From contig AJFK01000931.1 of the NCBI GenBank assembly GCA_000467715.1, positions 1 to 64,000 on the forward strand: 64,000 nt of DNA, written 5' to 3'. The position numbers were made by a program, and so were the translations under genes. Positions 20,948-32,300 of this stretch are shown here, one piece after another; position 1 is the first letter of the stretch, and each line of letters starts with the position of its first letter. The notes beneath the pieces were generated by a model. That model ran no database searches. It saw only the letters and a list, made by a program, of their open reading frames with translations, and had not been told where the DNA came from. This DNA is from Hysterium pulicare CBS 123377 (lineage: Eukaryota > Ascomycota > Dothideomycetes > Hysteriales > Hysteriaceae).

Positions 20948-21069
20948 GTTTATTGGAGTATGAACAGTCCTGTTTAAGACTTTGCGGAGGCTGACAAGGT
21001 GATGATAGCTACAGCGGCTTACTCGGACAGAAACGTGAGAAAGGACCAAGCTATTCACGTAGCAGGTCA

Positions 21070-21246
21070 ATATTTCATGGGGTATATGCAGGTAACAAAG
21101 ATGAGTTTAAAAGGTTGATAGCATTCGTGACTGAACATAAGATTCAGCCTTATATTTCGGTTGTCTTTCCGTTGGAAAGGGCTGAGAAAGGGTTCAAGAT
21201 GTTGCTATACGGGTCAGTGCAAGGCAAGGTAGTGGTGAGGGTCTAG
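21070..21246 (+). pseudogene. Truncated zinc-type alcohol dehydrogenase (MDR family), C-terminal relic
   Basis: A stretch of about 58 codons ending at TAG (21244-21246) reads, in one unbroken frame, HGVYAGNKDEFKRLIAFVTE, then HKIQPYISVVFPLERAEKGF and a GKVVVRV ending. This is the standard C-terminus of medium-chain zinc-type alcohol dehydrogenases and quinone oxidoreductases (the HKI.P.. VFP...A..F......GKVV.R pattern). Upstream the sequence runs straight into the leader of the minus-strand Zn2Cys6 gene, and no catalytic or NAD-binding part is present. It is therefore a gene end left by deletion or rearrangement. The absence of frameshifts suggests the loss was fairly recent. Confidence 0.75.
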
Positions 21247-21675
21247 ATAGTTGAATGTATCTCAAGGGAGATAAGCCACTGGAGCAAGGTTGAACGCTAC
21301 TACCCATTCACAGCCTGCCGGAAGATGAAGTTGAATCAAGCCAATGGGATCAGATCGGAATTATAGCTCAGTGAAACATCGTTCCATATCCAGGTAAATC
21401 GCCATCTTCTTCGTTAATAACGTGGGGTTGCCCCGCGTTTCAGTAAGAAATGCCTGAGGTCGTGATTGGAGTTAATATGATGCCATCATTTCCGATTTCT
21501 AAGCAGCGCTGAAAGGAGCATGTCTCTATGAACCCTTCTTAAAGACAATCGTCCGCTTCCTGTCTCGTTGTCTCGTATTATAGCATTAAGGCACTTGACT
21601 CAGTTTCTGCCGAGTTGTAAATTTATCTGACTCGAGCGTATCTTATCAGCTTTCAAGAAAAACCGCATCGAAGCC
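21247..21675 (+). promoter_or_regulatory. GST-side promoter region, nothing specific seen
   Basis: 429 bp between the dehydrogenase relic and the GST-like start. It should contain the GST-like promoter and leader, which ends tttcaagaaaaaccgcatcgaagccATGG. No further coding sequence is recognised. Confidence 0.45.
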
Positions 21676-22521
21676 ATGGCGACGAACGGAACAACTCACG
21701 GAAAGATCACACTATACACTAATCACCGCTGCCCATGGGCTCACAGGGCTCATATTGTGTTGAAGGAGCTCGGTATCCCATACGATGAAGTTATCATTGA
21801 CCTAGACAAGCCTCGCGAGCCTTGGTATCTGGAAGTGAACCCGGTAACATCATTTCTAGCTCCAGTCATTTGTAGTAGAAGCTTATTAGCATAACAGCGA
21901 GGCCTTGTGCCATCCATCAAATACTCCAATGGATCTCTTCACGATGAAATTATCACCGAATCCGCCATTGTGAGCCAATTCCTCGCCGACGCTCATCCCT
22001 CGCATCTGCTCCCAGCCTCGAATGACGGGCCGGCGGCGGCGCTTACCAGGGCGCGCATCAACTTCTTCGTAGATACATGGTTCTCTAAAGCCGGATCTTT
22101 TTGGTATCGGATTCTGCGCGAGGATGATACGGAGGCAAAGGAGACATTGGCAAAGGAATTTTTGGCCGTCATCGGCAAGGAGATCGAACCGCTGTTAAAA
22201 GACGCGGCTCCCTTCTTCGGAGGCAGCAAGAAGCTCACATTGGCTGAGGTATGGTCCCTCGCGAGGCTTCTAACAAATGACTAATCTTTTTTTGATCAGG
22301 CTCTTACTGCTCCTTTTATTCTCCGCATCTACGCATTTGCGAGAAGCAGTGATCTCATTCCAAAGTCGTTCATCGCAGGCGTGAACAGCTATCCGAATTT
22401 TTCGAAATGGGCCGCTGAGACTATCAAGCAAGATAGCGTCACATATATCTGGGACGAAGAAGGCATTATCAAGGGCACTACGGCGAAGATTGCCAAAACG
22501 AAGGCTGAGGCAAAGAAATAA
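21676..22521 (+). CDS. Glutathione S-transferase-like protein
   Basis: Three exons, 21676-21843, 21898-22248 and 22300-22521, with introns of 54 and 51 nt, give 246 residues. The N-terminal thioredoxin fold carries a CPW site (TLYTNHRCPWAHRAHIVLKE, Cys at about 23), as in omega-class or glutathione-dependent reductase-type GSTs where Cys binds glutathione. Then come RGLVPSIKY with the cis-proline and the glutathione-contact DEIITESAIVSQFLADAHP. The C-terminal helical domain follows (ARINFFVDTWFSKAGSFWYR, and FFGGSKKLTLAEALTAPFIL). Likely cytosolic. Substrate unknown; roles in detoxification or reduction are general to the family. It is divergent from the Zn2Cys6 regulator with the relic in between, and convergent with the APSES gene 298 bp away. 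Confidence 0.9.
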
Positions 22522-22819
22522 ACAAGTGAATGCTGCATAGCTCTCTGACACGCAAGGTAAATCTGTTCTCAAGCTACAGCAAAGTCGTTCATTTACTCCA
22601 AACTAAGATACAATCGTCATTTTATGTTAATGAACTGCGAAATCATGTCCCAAGACTTTGAGTGTCAGGCTGTCATTACGAGAGGATATCACAATCATGT
22701 CAAACACCCAAATACCCTAGAACACCACTAACGCCGACTTTGTACCTTTTGTCGAGGTGAATATCAAACTCCCAACTTGCACGCTTTGAAGTGCTCGAAA
22801 ACCCCTCCCATGCTCGCCA

Positions 22820-24279
22820 TCATGACTTCGATGTGCGACGATTCCTCTTCTTTCGATGGTCAGTTCCACCCACGATCTTATCAGCCAGCTGAAGTTGGAG
22901 CATGATATGTGCAGCATTCAATTCTCGGTCGGTCGGATTTGAGACAACGTTATTATATTCCGATTCGTGCTTTCCTTCAATGGAGGGGATGGCTCGTGCG
23001 GCATCGTCATGGTTACTCTCGTTCACAAGATCTGATAGACCTCTCTTGATCCGTAGCTGAAGCTGATCCTCTCCAAAATAGCTTGGCACTGCCGACAAAT
23101 AGGGCTTCGGGGGGCTAAGTCTCGGCATGGCAGCACGATCTTTGGGGGATTGAGATCCGTTGATGCTTGTCCATGCCTGGCTCCTTGGTGACACCTGCGG
23201 CGAGAAGAAGTATTTGTCGCTCTGGTCGGTATCGGTTCCGTAACCGCTTTCCACGTCGGCGGGCTTTGGTTGCCGCTGTTTCTGACTCTTCGATCCCCAT
23301 GGTGCGCATGCGAACTGTAGCTTCGGGGTGCTGACCGTCTCGGGGCGTTGTCGTTCGGTAGTCGTACGATCATCACTTTCCGTGCGCCATTGATTTGCCT
23401 CAGCTGTGCATTCTTGGATGATCTCTGGGTCGATCAAGAACCTCGCAAAGTTTGGGTCCTTCGGTGGGGTGCACATGAACGCAAAATCCTTCCCAAAGAT
23501 TGGGGTCAGGGCATATCGGATGTTGTAGCAGAAGGTTGCAGCCACTGCTTTAGCTGCTTTGTAAGGCATCCAGTATCCTGCGCCGGGTTAGCTCGACGAA
23601 GCAGACAGCCTGCATTATTAGACCAACCTTGAGCAGCCAAAGCTCCACCAGTGATGCTATGACTGATATCTCGGAGGCCATGGTTGAGGTTCAACACTTT
23701 AGCTGGCGTTGTCTAAATCGATCAGTGCCCCAGTCGTACATCTTCACGGTTCACAGAAACATACCTTTGACCATTTCAAACACTTGAAGAATGGCGTTAT
23801 ACGGACGAGCCCGATATTGTAGTCCCAAAGAACAGCATACTCGCGCTCATCACCAGGGACTTTGAAAGTGTACTGGAAGACTTCCCAACAGGTTAGCGCT
23901 TTATCACCATCGGTCCGAAGAAACTACACATACCCTCAAAGCTCTCTCTTCCAGTCTTGGTCATGAAGTCTTTCTTGTCGCTATTGTATGGAATGTGTCG
24001 GCAATACTTGGAGATCTCACCCATGGGATGTATCTGGAACTTTCGGTGCTGTGCTGCCAGTTCCTCATCGTCCCCAGCCTCGCATGGGGGGAAGTTGATT
24101 TCACCTTGGAATTTGGCTCCCTCTGAGAAGATGGCGGCATCTTTTGGTAGTTTCTGTCGCTTCGGAGCAGAAGTGTATGAAGCCAATGATCGGGGCATGC
24201 TGGTCGGTGTTGGACTTCCTGATTTGCGGTTCCCGCTGTGGTCACCGCAGAGTGGATTCAGCAAGGATGTTATTTTCAT
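22820..24279 (-). CDS. APSES-type (KilA-N-like) transcription factor, Xbp1-like
   Basis: Four exons, 24279-23934, 23880-23765, 23712-23628 and 23577-22820, give 434 residues. Introns are 50-53 nt. The APSES DNA-binding domain is split over exons 2-4: [20 protein letters not shown], then [40 protein letters not shown] and [19 protein letters not shown]. This is the variant seen in ascomycete Xbp1-type repressors rather than the StuA/Swi4/Mbp1 type. No ankyrin repeats follow. The C-terminal half is low-complexity and Ser/Pro-rich. Intron 1 ends in AAG, a less common acceptor; it is the one that keeps the frame. The start ATG at 24279 opens a basic, Ser/Pro-rich N-terminus. A 5 kb gene-free stretch lies upstream. 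Confidence 0.88.
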
Positions 24280-27200
24280 CGTCTTTCACGCGTATGGTCG
24301 GGTTCAATGCTGGTGATCGAGTTCCGATATGCTGTATGTCGACCCTTGTCGAGGAGTAGTAAGCCGGGAAGGATGGACTTGAAGCAAGGTCAGGGTGGGA
24401 AGCAGGACTCAGCTGCTGTGTGACGAAGGTAAAGTTTGACCAGCAAGTTTGGCGGTGGCAGTGGATGAAAAGGAAAGAGGCTGACGATGTATCGTTTGCA
24501 GAGACTGTTCACGCGGTCGATGCGAACACCTTATACTGCCCGTCCAGCTGTTCTTCTTTTCTGGTAATCGGCAAAGTTGCAAAGATTAATATGAGTTATC
24601 TACCAGATGTACCGCGGCTTGTAGAAAGCTTCCGGACTGATCGATCGAACCTTCCTCACGGCAGATATGGAGACTGAACAGCGTTCAGTTGCAGAATCTG
24701 ACTGGGCATTTTGATTGGATGGGTACTTACGGCGGAGAACGTATGCTGAGGGTTCGTTGCCCTCCTGTTGGAAATCCCGCTCCGTTTGCCGCCACTCAAA
24801 GTCGACGATATGGGTCCTGATCTCTCAGTGCTTCTCCAACGAGCGTTAGAGTTCGGTTATCGGGACTTGACAGCCAGAGAAATGACTTTGAGCTGTGGGG
24901 TATCAACAGGTCAGAATACTTCGTAACGAAGACAGCCGACTGGTTTGCTGTCATAAGTGGATCTGAATGAACCAACCGGCTTTTGAGGATTTTGATCAGG
25001 CTCCTATCCACGGCAGCGAGAGTTCCGAAGAATCCAAATTGGATGGCTTGTCAAGACCACGGGGTTTGGATCTATGAACTGCGACCTCTGGAGCTGCGTT
25101 GTCCTGCCTACGGAACTTATATTCAGAATCTCTTTTGTTCTTGTATCCGTTGGTTGCTACACGTACCCGAATGATGCGTCGCCAATGCTTGCCAAAAGTC
25201 TGCAAATTGCCAGAGGGGGTAACTTTGATATGATTGGTCTAATTGCTTACGCAAAGTCAGAACGAAGGGTGATGGAGCAGAGAGCTTGTCCCTTCTCTGA
25301 GACGAGGTACGAAGTGTGCTTTCTGAAGTACAATGGCGAGAGAGTGGGGAGATAAGATCGAGGGAATGTGTTTCACCGCATCAATCACTAACTTGCGCCC
25401 AAGCCCTGCATCTATCCAGCACTATTACTCTGTCTTTGTTCTGAGACGCTCTCTAGAAACTTAATCCCTACAGCAAATACTGCTATGGCCATCGCCCCTG
25501 CAGCATGACGCAGGTTACCAGAGACGAGGCTCATTGGCATGGAAACCCGACCGCGCAATCATCCCCGTTTGACAGGCCTTAGCATAACCTACTTTGAAGC
25601 TCTCAGTCTTGGACTCTCTAGCTTAGGGTAGGAGCCGTCCATTTGTTAACAGAAGACGGAGATCTTGCCACACCTCACATCTTAAAGGCTGATACATTCA
25701 TTGCCCGACCGCTATATTCTCGGTTCGCTCACTGACTGAAGTGTCATTTGGCCAGCAAAGCTTTTGCCTACCTCATTCATAGCGATACAGCATGCTTTAC
25801 TTCCCTGCAGCCTTGGCTTGCCTGGGCGAATCGGTAGGTGTGCTGATATGCAGCCATCCGAGAGCCGTCGAAACAAGCGCACGTACCTGGCCAGTCGCGC
25901 CGCAAACGTGGTCACTTTGCCCTTTCTGGATGTCTTTCTGCGGGAGCATGCGCAGGAATCAAGCCGCGGTGCGGAAGGCAAGAGGGTTTGAGGCATTCAG
26001 CGAGATCCAGGTGCATCCTTCTGGTTGGCGTGGATACTCGAGGGAAATGATCACCTTCCATGGCCGATTGCTCCCTACTTCCCCCGGATCACTGTATCTA
26101 CAGCCACCCGGAAGAGACACTACGCAGATTCGAGGCTTGACTGTCGTGGCTTGATTCTGCGTAAGCTGGCATATGGATTTCCTAGTCCTAGTCGATTGCA
26201 ACCGACTGCCCTCTGGTCGCCTGCAATTTGCCTTGGACCGTGCCTTACCAGACTTTGAGAACAAAGAAAAGGCTTTAGAGGCAGTCTGTGCATCTTCACC
26301 GCCGCTTGAAGTCGTTATCATGAGAATGGCGGTGATTGTGTCTTAGATTGACCGCTCAAAGCAGGCTGCTGGGGGCTCCGCAGCGCTCCATGTACCAACC
26401 CGTGACCGGCCCATGTTTCTGGAGCCCTTCTAGAAGCTCAACCCGGTCTAAGTGGCGCTGGTCATGCCTGCTTATTGCCGAATTTACTGAGATATTTACG
26501 GCGTGGGCGTGGTGAGCTCTTAATGTTTCTGATTGAAGCTTCGGCGCCTCAATATACCACTCGATTCAGCACGCCATCTCGTCGTCAAAAAAGTCCTAAG
26601 AACATTTGTGTAATCGAGTCCCCATCTATTTCAGACTTGCGTAGCTTGGGAAAGTTGTCATGGCGAGACGCCCGTTCGACGACAAGAATGACCAAGCTGC
26701 CCTACGATGTATCCATCACCGCCTCTTTGGATAGCGTACCGCTTCCGCTATTGTAATACCAGACCAATATCTCGGGACTATTGAGCCTACAGACAAGTGG
26801 GCCGACAGCGCGTATTGCTACACTGTCCTAACTCGTTGGCTACGTTCTCACCACCATCGTCAGAGCACAGTTCACTACTGGTTCTGCGATTCTTGCTCAT
26901 TGGTAAATTAGAGGACCGCGTCCATTGTTGGAGCTATATTACCCCTACCTCCTGTACCACTCGAAGGTTGTCCGGAGTTCACAAAACTTGCCAACAGCGT
27001 CCATCAAGTCAGTGTGTTGGTGTTGTTACTTCAGAGGTTATTATTGCCCATATTTCATTGAGCATTCTTGAAATCTCAAGCGCAGCAGCCACGTAAATTC
27101 CCTTCCTTGCACTACGCAGCTGTCAAGATCTGACAGGACAGGCCGAACCATGGTTCTTTCGGAGTTGAGATAAATCGCCTATGCCTTCCCTTGTTTCCCT

Positions 27201-29352
27201 TCGTTTTGATATGACCCACAGGGATGGACGCACCGACCCCAGCCATTATAGGCGCAGTTGAACATCTCGAAGATGAAACATACGGTGTTGAGATTGCATC
27301 CTCGCCTGGTAGTTCAGCGGTACGGTGCGAGGTGCGCCGTTGTTACTAGCAGCTCAATAGCTCAACGCCGCAGTGCCACGAGCAGCGTGGATGTCCACGA
27401 TACCTAGTGCAAGGTGGTGCGACCGCGTGAACTACCCTCTCCACCTTTGTTGGCCTATCTATCCCACTTCACAAGAACTCAAGAGCATAGATCTTGCCGA
27501 GCCTTAGTATTTCCCAATACAGCTATCTAGAGCTATTGGCCCAGCACTCCCCCAGCCTTCAGACACTGCTCCCAACCAAGGAACCCAAGTACTCGGCCGA
27601 AACAACTGAACATCTAATCCCAAGTTCTACGAATACAACCTCTCATTGCATGTTTAGCCAATCAGCACCTCTTCATCCCCCCCGTTCACCCCGCATCGGC
27701 TGCTACGTCTGAGCTTGTAGCCTGGTACAGGAAGCATATCAACCTCGAGCATCCCCGTCTCCGCCCCATTCAGTACGACGTAGCTGTCAAGATCTCGCCC
27801 TCCTCTAGCTAACGTATCAAGGTACCCAAACTGCACAACTAGCTGCAAGCCACGGTGCTACGAGTTGGAACTGCCGGTACCTCTGACAACCCTGACATGT
27901 CGGATAGCCGCAGCGGTTCTGTTCAGGACTCGTCCACGGCCCTTGCTGTTCGCGCCGTGGAGAGGGCAGCCGGTCAACCAGGCATGGAGTCTGTATTCCA
28001 ACCAGTCGAACCAGCCTTGTAACCCTTCTGCCTCCTCTCATTCCTCTCAAGAGACTCAAAGAACCACACCCATGCCGTGATCAAGCTTTCGTGACTGCGT
28101 TGGACAAGGTGGGAGAGGATGTCGCAATCAGATCCAGCTCAATGGGTTCCTCTGAAACCCTGCTTTGCGTACCGTCACTCACCTTGCACGTTCCTTTTGA
28201 CATGTATAGTTCGGAGAATTAACAAACAGGGATGTTCGAGGCGGCCATGCAAGCAATCAGGACCCTCGAAAACCTCCAACCAGTGCTGAAAAGGAACCAC
28301 AACTTTTTCGCTTCTGTAGCTTCGCGAGCCTGGATACCTCTCAAGTATTGTTTGGCCTACTTGAGTAAGGATGCGAAAGACTGACTTGTCCAAGCAAGCG
28401 ATCTTCAAGACCCTCTTCTATCTAACGGCCGTACCCAGTAACTCATCCCCGGCTTCTCAAAGGACTAGTAGCCGCTGGTTGGATGCAATGGCGATCGATC
28501 ATTTGCGCGGAACATGGGTTGGTGGATGCGAGAAGGGGGGCGGGTGGACCGGTTGGACGGTTGATTGCATAACGTACGATAGATGGTGGATGGGCACCTT
28601 GGTTGAATGTTGAACGAAGTTGTGCATTAGGACTACGACATAGGCGATTTGAACTTTGCACTTTGTACATATTTCATGCATATAGACTGGGAACTTTTGA
28701 TAGCTTGACGTATGTGGTGTTCAGAGGGCTTTTACGGGTGTTCAAGGGACTTGGACGGGTACGTTGTTTTGACAGATTGCGGGGGAGGAGATCGGTTTGT
28801 GTTTGATAGGATGTTTGAATAACATTTTATTGGGTCGTGGGAAAGGCCTTGTTGCACGGGTATTACACAGTGGATGAGGACCTTCATATTGGGTGACAAT
28901 CTTGATATAGCATGATATTAGATTCACTCGTTTCACTACAACCTCGTTATTTAAAAAGGATACTAAAATACAATATAGGTAGTTGAAAAAGGGTTAAAGA
29001 GAGGACCTCATACTATCGCAGAACCCTTAAAGTAGAATTTCACCAGCGTTACTGGACCGTCCATAGGACGTTATGTTTGGGATAGAACTATAAATCCAGG
29101 TGAAAGGAAAGTAAAGAAGTGAACGCCATACCCCAACTTCTCTCTGTCGCTCCATCCACGTCAGAATTCGAAACCTCGTGAAGACTAGACTAAAACAGAG
29201 AGATCATAATGATTCATAATGAGGCAGAAGAGGTCATCGCACCAACTCATCAGCCATCTGCATGGCCGTGAAACGGATTGCACGCCATCAACACTGCCAG
29301 CTCCTCGGAGTCCAGCTACGACGTTAGCCTTCGTCCCCCATTCCTGTAGCAT
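24280..29352. other. 5 kb interval without a convincing gene
   Basis: Lies upstream of the APSES gene and downstream of TOP2's stop. Many short overlapping frames occur on both strands (the longest 120 codons), with no recognisable family, no coherent exon chain, no terminal repeats and no transposase signature. Base composition is balanced, not AT-rich as after RIP. Short segments look weakly protein-like: plus-strand 27494-27712 (LLPTKEPKYSAETTEHL, faintly like the start of FAD-linked oxidases) and about 27877-28023 (GSVQDSSTALAVRAVERAAG). These may be decayed genes or chance. The final several hundred bases should hold the TOP2 3' UTR. A long regulatory region or non-coding RNA for the APSES gene is possible. 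Confidence 0.5.
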
Positions 29353-32300
29353 TTAATCGCTGTCATCATCAAAGCTAGCCTCGCTAGCATCTTCCTCGCT
29401 TTCATCATCACTCGGCAATTGATACTTTGGTTTGGCGGCGGCGGCCCTCCGCCCGGGACGGGCCGAAGCGACCCTCGGCGCAGGCTTAGCAACCGGTTCG
29501 TCCTCATCCTCATCACTGAGAATGTCGTTGGCAAGAGCCTCGGCATCATCGTCCTCCATGTCGACATCAGAGTCCACGATAGTGGGCTTCTTCTTTGATG
29601 CAGCAAGTTTTGGTGCCGTGTCTTTGACTTTGCTAAATTTGGCTGCGTAAGCCTTTGCCGCTGGTGAAAGTTGGGTGGTCTTCTTCGCTACGACCGTGGA
29701 GGCTGCAGTAGGCTTTGGTTTTGCTGCTGGCTTCGCTGTAGCCTTTGCCTTTGGAGCTGACTTGGCGGCGGGTTTGGAAGCGACCTTAGAAGTAGCTTTA
29801 GGAACACCGAAGCCAAACTCGTCTTCATCTTCCGACCCTAGCATCGTTTCGTTGGCATTGCGTGGAGCAGGACGTTGAGGAGAAGCCTGTGGCATGAGCT
29901 TGGTGTAGTCCGTCTCATCATCCGAAATATCGACAATGGACTTCTGAGTTGGACGAGCAGGAACTTTGCTGGAAAGGCCAGCGCTGCCTGGACGGCCGTT
30001 TCCACCACTTCCTGGACGACCACTAGTAGTAGCTGAGAAGAGAGGTCGATTGTTGGTGCTGCCCCCAATAGTCTTCACCATGTTGCTGACATCTCCAAGC
30101 AGATCGTCTCCATTACCATCATCACTGTCGTCGGAAAGAATGTATTTCGGAGCTTTTTTGGTCGCGGCACGAGCTTGGCGGGTAGGCGCTGGATCGTCCT
30201 TTGCTTCCTTAGCTTCCTTTGCTACTGCTGCGAATACATCATCCTCATCCTCGTCATCGCTGAGAGCTATAGGAGGTGCCTTTTTAGGCTTTGAAGCTGC
30301 AGCTCGAGGCTTCTTGAAGGGATGTTCCTTCGCAGGCTCTACATGGTCCGAGATTCCATCAAGATCCATTGCATCAGCAGTAGAATCTTTCTTCTGAAGA
30401 TAACTGAGAAGTCCGTTCGTCTTCACCGTTGTTGAACCAGAGGCCGCACCGGTTTTCAAAGCTTGGGTAGCGTTCTTCCTTGGTGGGGGCGAGTTTTCTT
30501 TCTTGAGATAGCTTAAAAGACCACCTGGTTTCGGTTTGCCCACTGCAGCTTTCTTCGATTTCTTAGGGCCAAAATCGGAACCGGAGTCGCCAAAAGTGTC
30601 GCTGTCGTCCATCTTTCGCTTCTTTCCTTTGCTCTTTGAGGGACCGATGCGGAGCTTCCTTGAGTCGCGACGCCCTATGTTGGCGAGCCTCTTCGTCATC
30701 CTGGCTTCGTCCTCGAGCTGTTCGTGCCATTCCTGGACGAACGCATCGAGGTCATTAGTCCAAATGTCCTTTGGAGTAAGTTTGATCAACACGTCAATCT
30801 CTAGCTCTTTCTCGCCGATCTGCTTGAGCAACTTTTCGACGCGCTCCTGAGTCAACGACCAGATAGCCATCTATTAGTTGTTAGCTTTAGTCAGGAAGAA
30901 CATGAATTAGGGTTACATACGCCAAGTAGGTAGTCATAGTCATTTGCTCCGGCCTCTGCTTCAGTCTCCTCATCTTCTTCTACAACAGCTTCAAGCTCTC
31001 CCTCCTTGCGAGCGTCCGCAACCTTTGGGAATGGCTTAAAGTTGAGTTTCTGCAACTCAGCAACAAGCGTACCCTTCTTCTTCTTGGAGACTGTGAGCTT
31101 TCCATCAATAATCATCTGGATGAATCGAGACTGGTTTGTCATCTTCTCAAGGTCTCGCTGCATTTCGTTGAGTTGATATTGCTATCCACAGTTAGAATCC
31201 AATTTTGGTGTCCCAAGAAAAATACGTACCTTCCGTTTCTCGTAATATCGCAAACGGACATGATAAAACTCTTCCATAATGTCAAGAACAGTGGCATACT
31301 TGTGAATACGGCCCTGAGCGTCGAAAGCAACCAGGTTAGACGTTGCCATGGTCCTTGACAGCTTGAAGGTTTCCTCAAGTCCCCTTTCTAAAGCAAGCTT
31401 CATATGCTTGTCCTCCAATTTGATGATAAAATGGACCGTGTCGGGAGTGTTGTACTCTGTATAGTCTTTGATGAATGATGGTGTCTTTTCAGCTTTAATG
31501 ATCTCCTCCAGCTTGTCTTTGAAATCTTGCGTCCAGTACCGCACTGGTAATTCGGTAATCTCGACTTCGTTGTCGCCAGTCTGTCGAATGGTACCAGTGA
31601 ACCTGTAACGATCTCCACCAATGTCTTCAACTTGTCCTTCGAAGCCACGGAACCAAGGGGACATGGATATCATGTCTTCCTTGCACGTTCCTGCCATGCG
31701 CCGCCTCAGGTTTTCGACGATCTCTATGGGATTATAGTTTGGAATAGTGGAGCTCCAACCAGTACCAATACCTTCTGAGCCGTTAACGAGGATCATAGGA
31801 ATAACAGGGACGAAAGTTTCCGGCTCGATCTGCTTGCCATCGCTCTCGCCATATTTCAAAAGGGCATCGTCGTGAGCATGGAATAGTCTTCTAGCAAAGG
31901 GTGACAGCCTCGTGTAGATATACCTAGCAGAAGCTGCATCCTGGCCACCCTGAAGACGGCTTCCGAAGTTACCGGAGGGCTCCAGGCAATTGATGTTATT
32001 TGATCCCACAAAATTTTGGGCAAGACCAACGATAGTTCCTTGCATGGACGACTCTCCGTATGCATAGTCAGTAGACCCCATCACGGAACCAGCAAGATCT
32101 ACGACCTTGGCATCTTTCTTAAGGTTTCGCCGGAAGCACGTGTAGAGAACTTTGCGCTGACCAGGTTTGAACCCGTCAATGACTGAAGGGATAGATCGCT
32201 GATTGTCAGCCATGCTGAAAAGGATAAGCTCCTTGTTGACAAAATCTTCGTAGGATATGTTGTCACCAGAAAGGTCCAGATGATTACCGGGAACGAATTC

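Noticed and set aside
25764-26321. Overlapping 75-120 codon frames on both strands
   Set aside because: They lie opposite each other, have no domain similarity and no coherent exon chain.
27303-27400. A tRNA-like stretch (TAGTTCAGCGGTA)
   Set aside because: It resembles an A box but no B box (GGTTCGANNCC) or closing acceptor stem follows.
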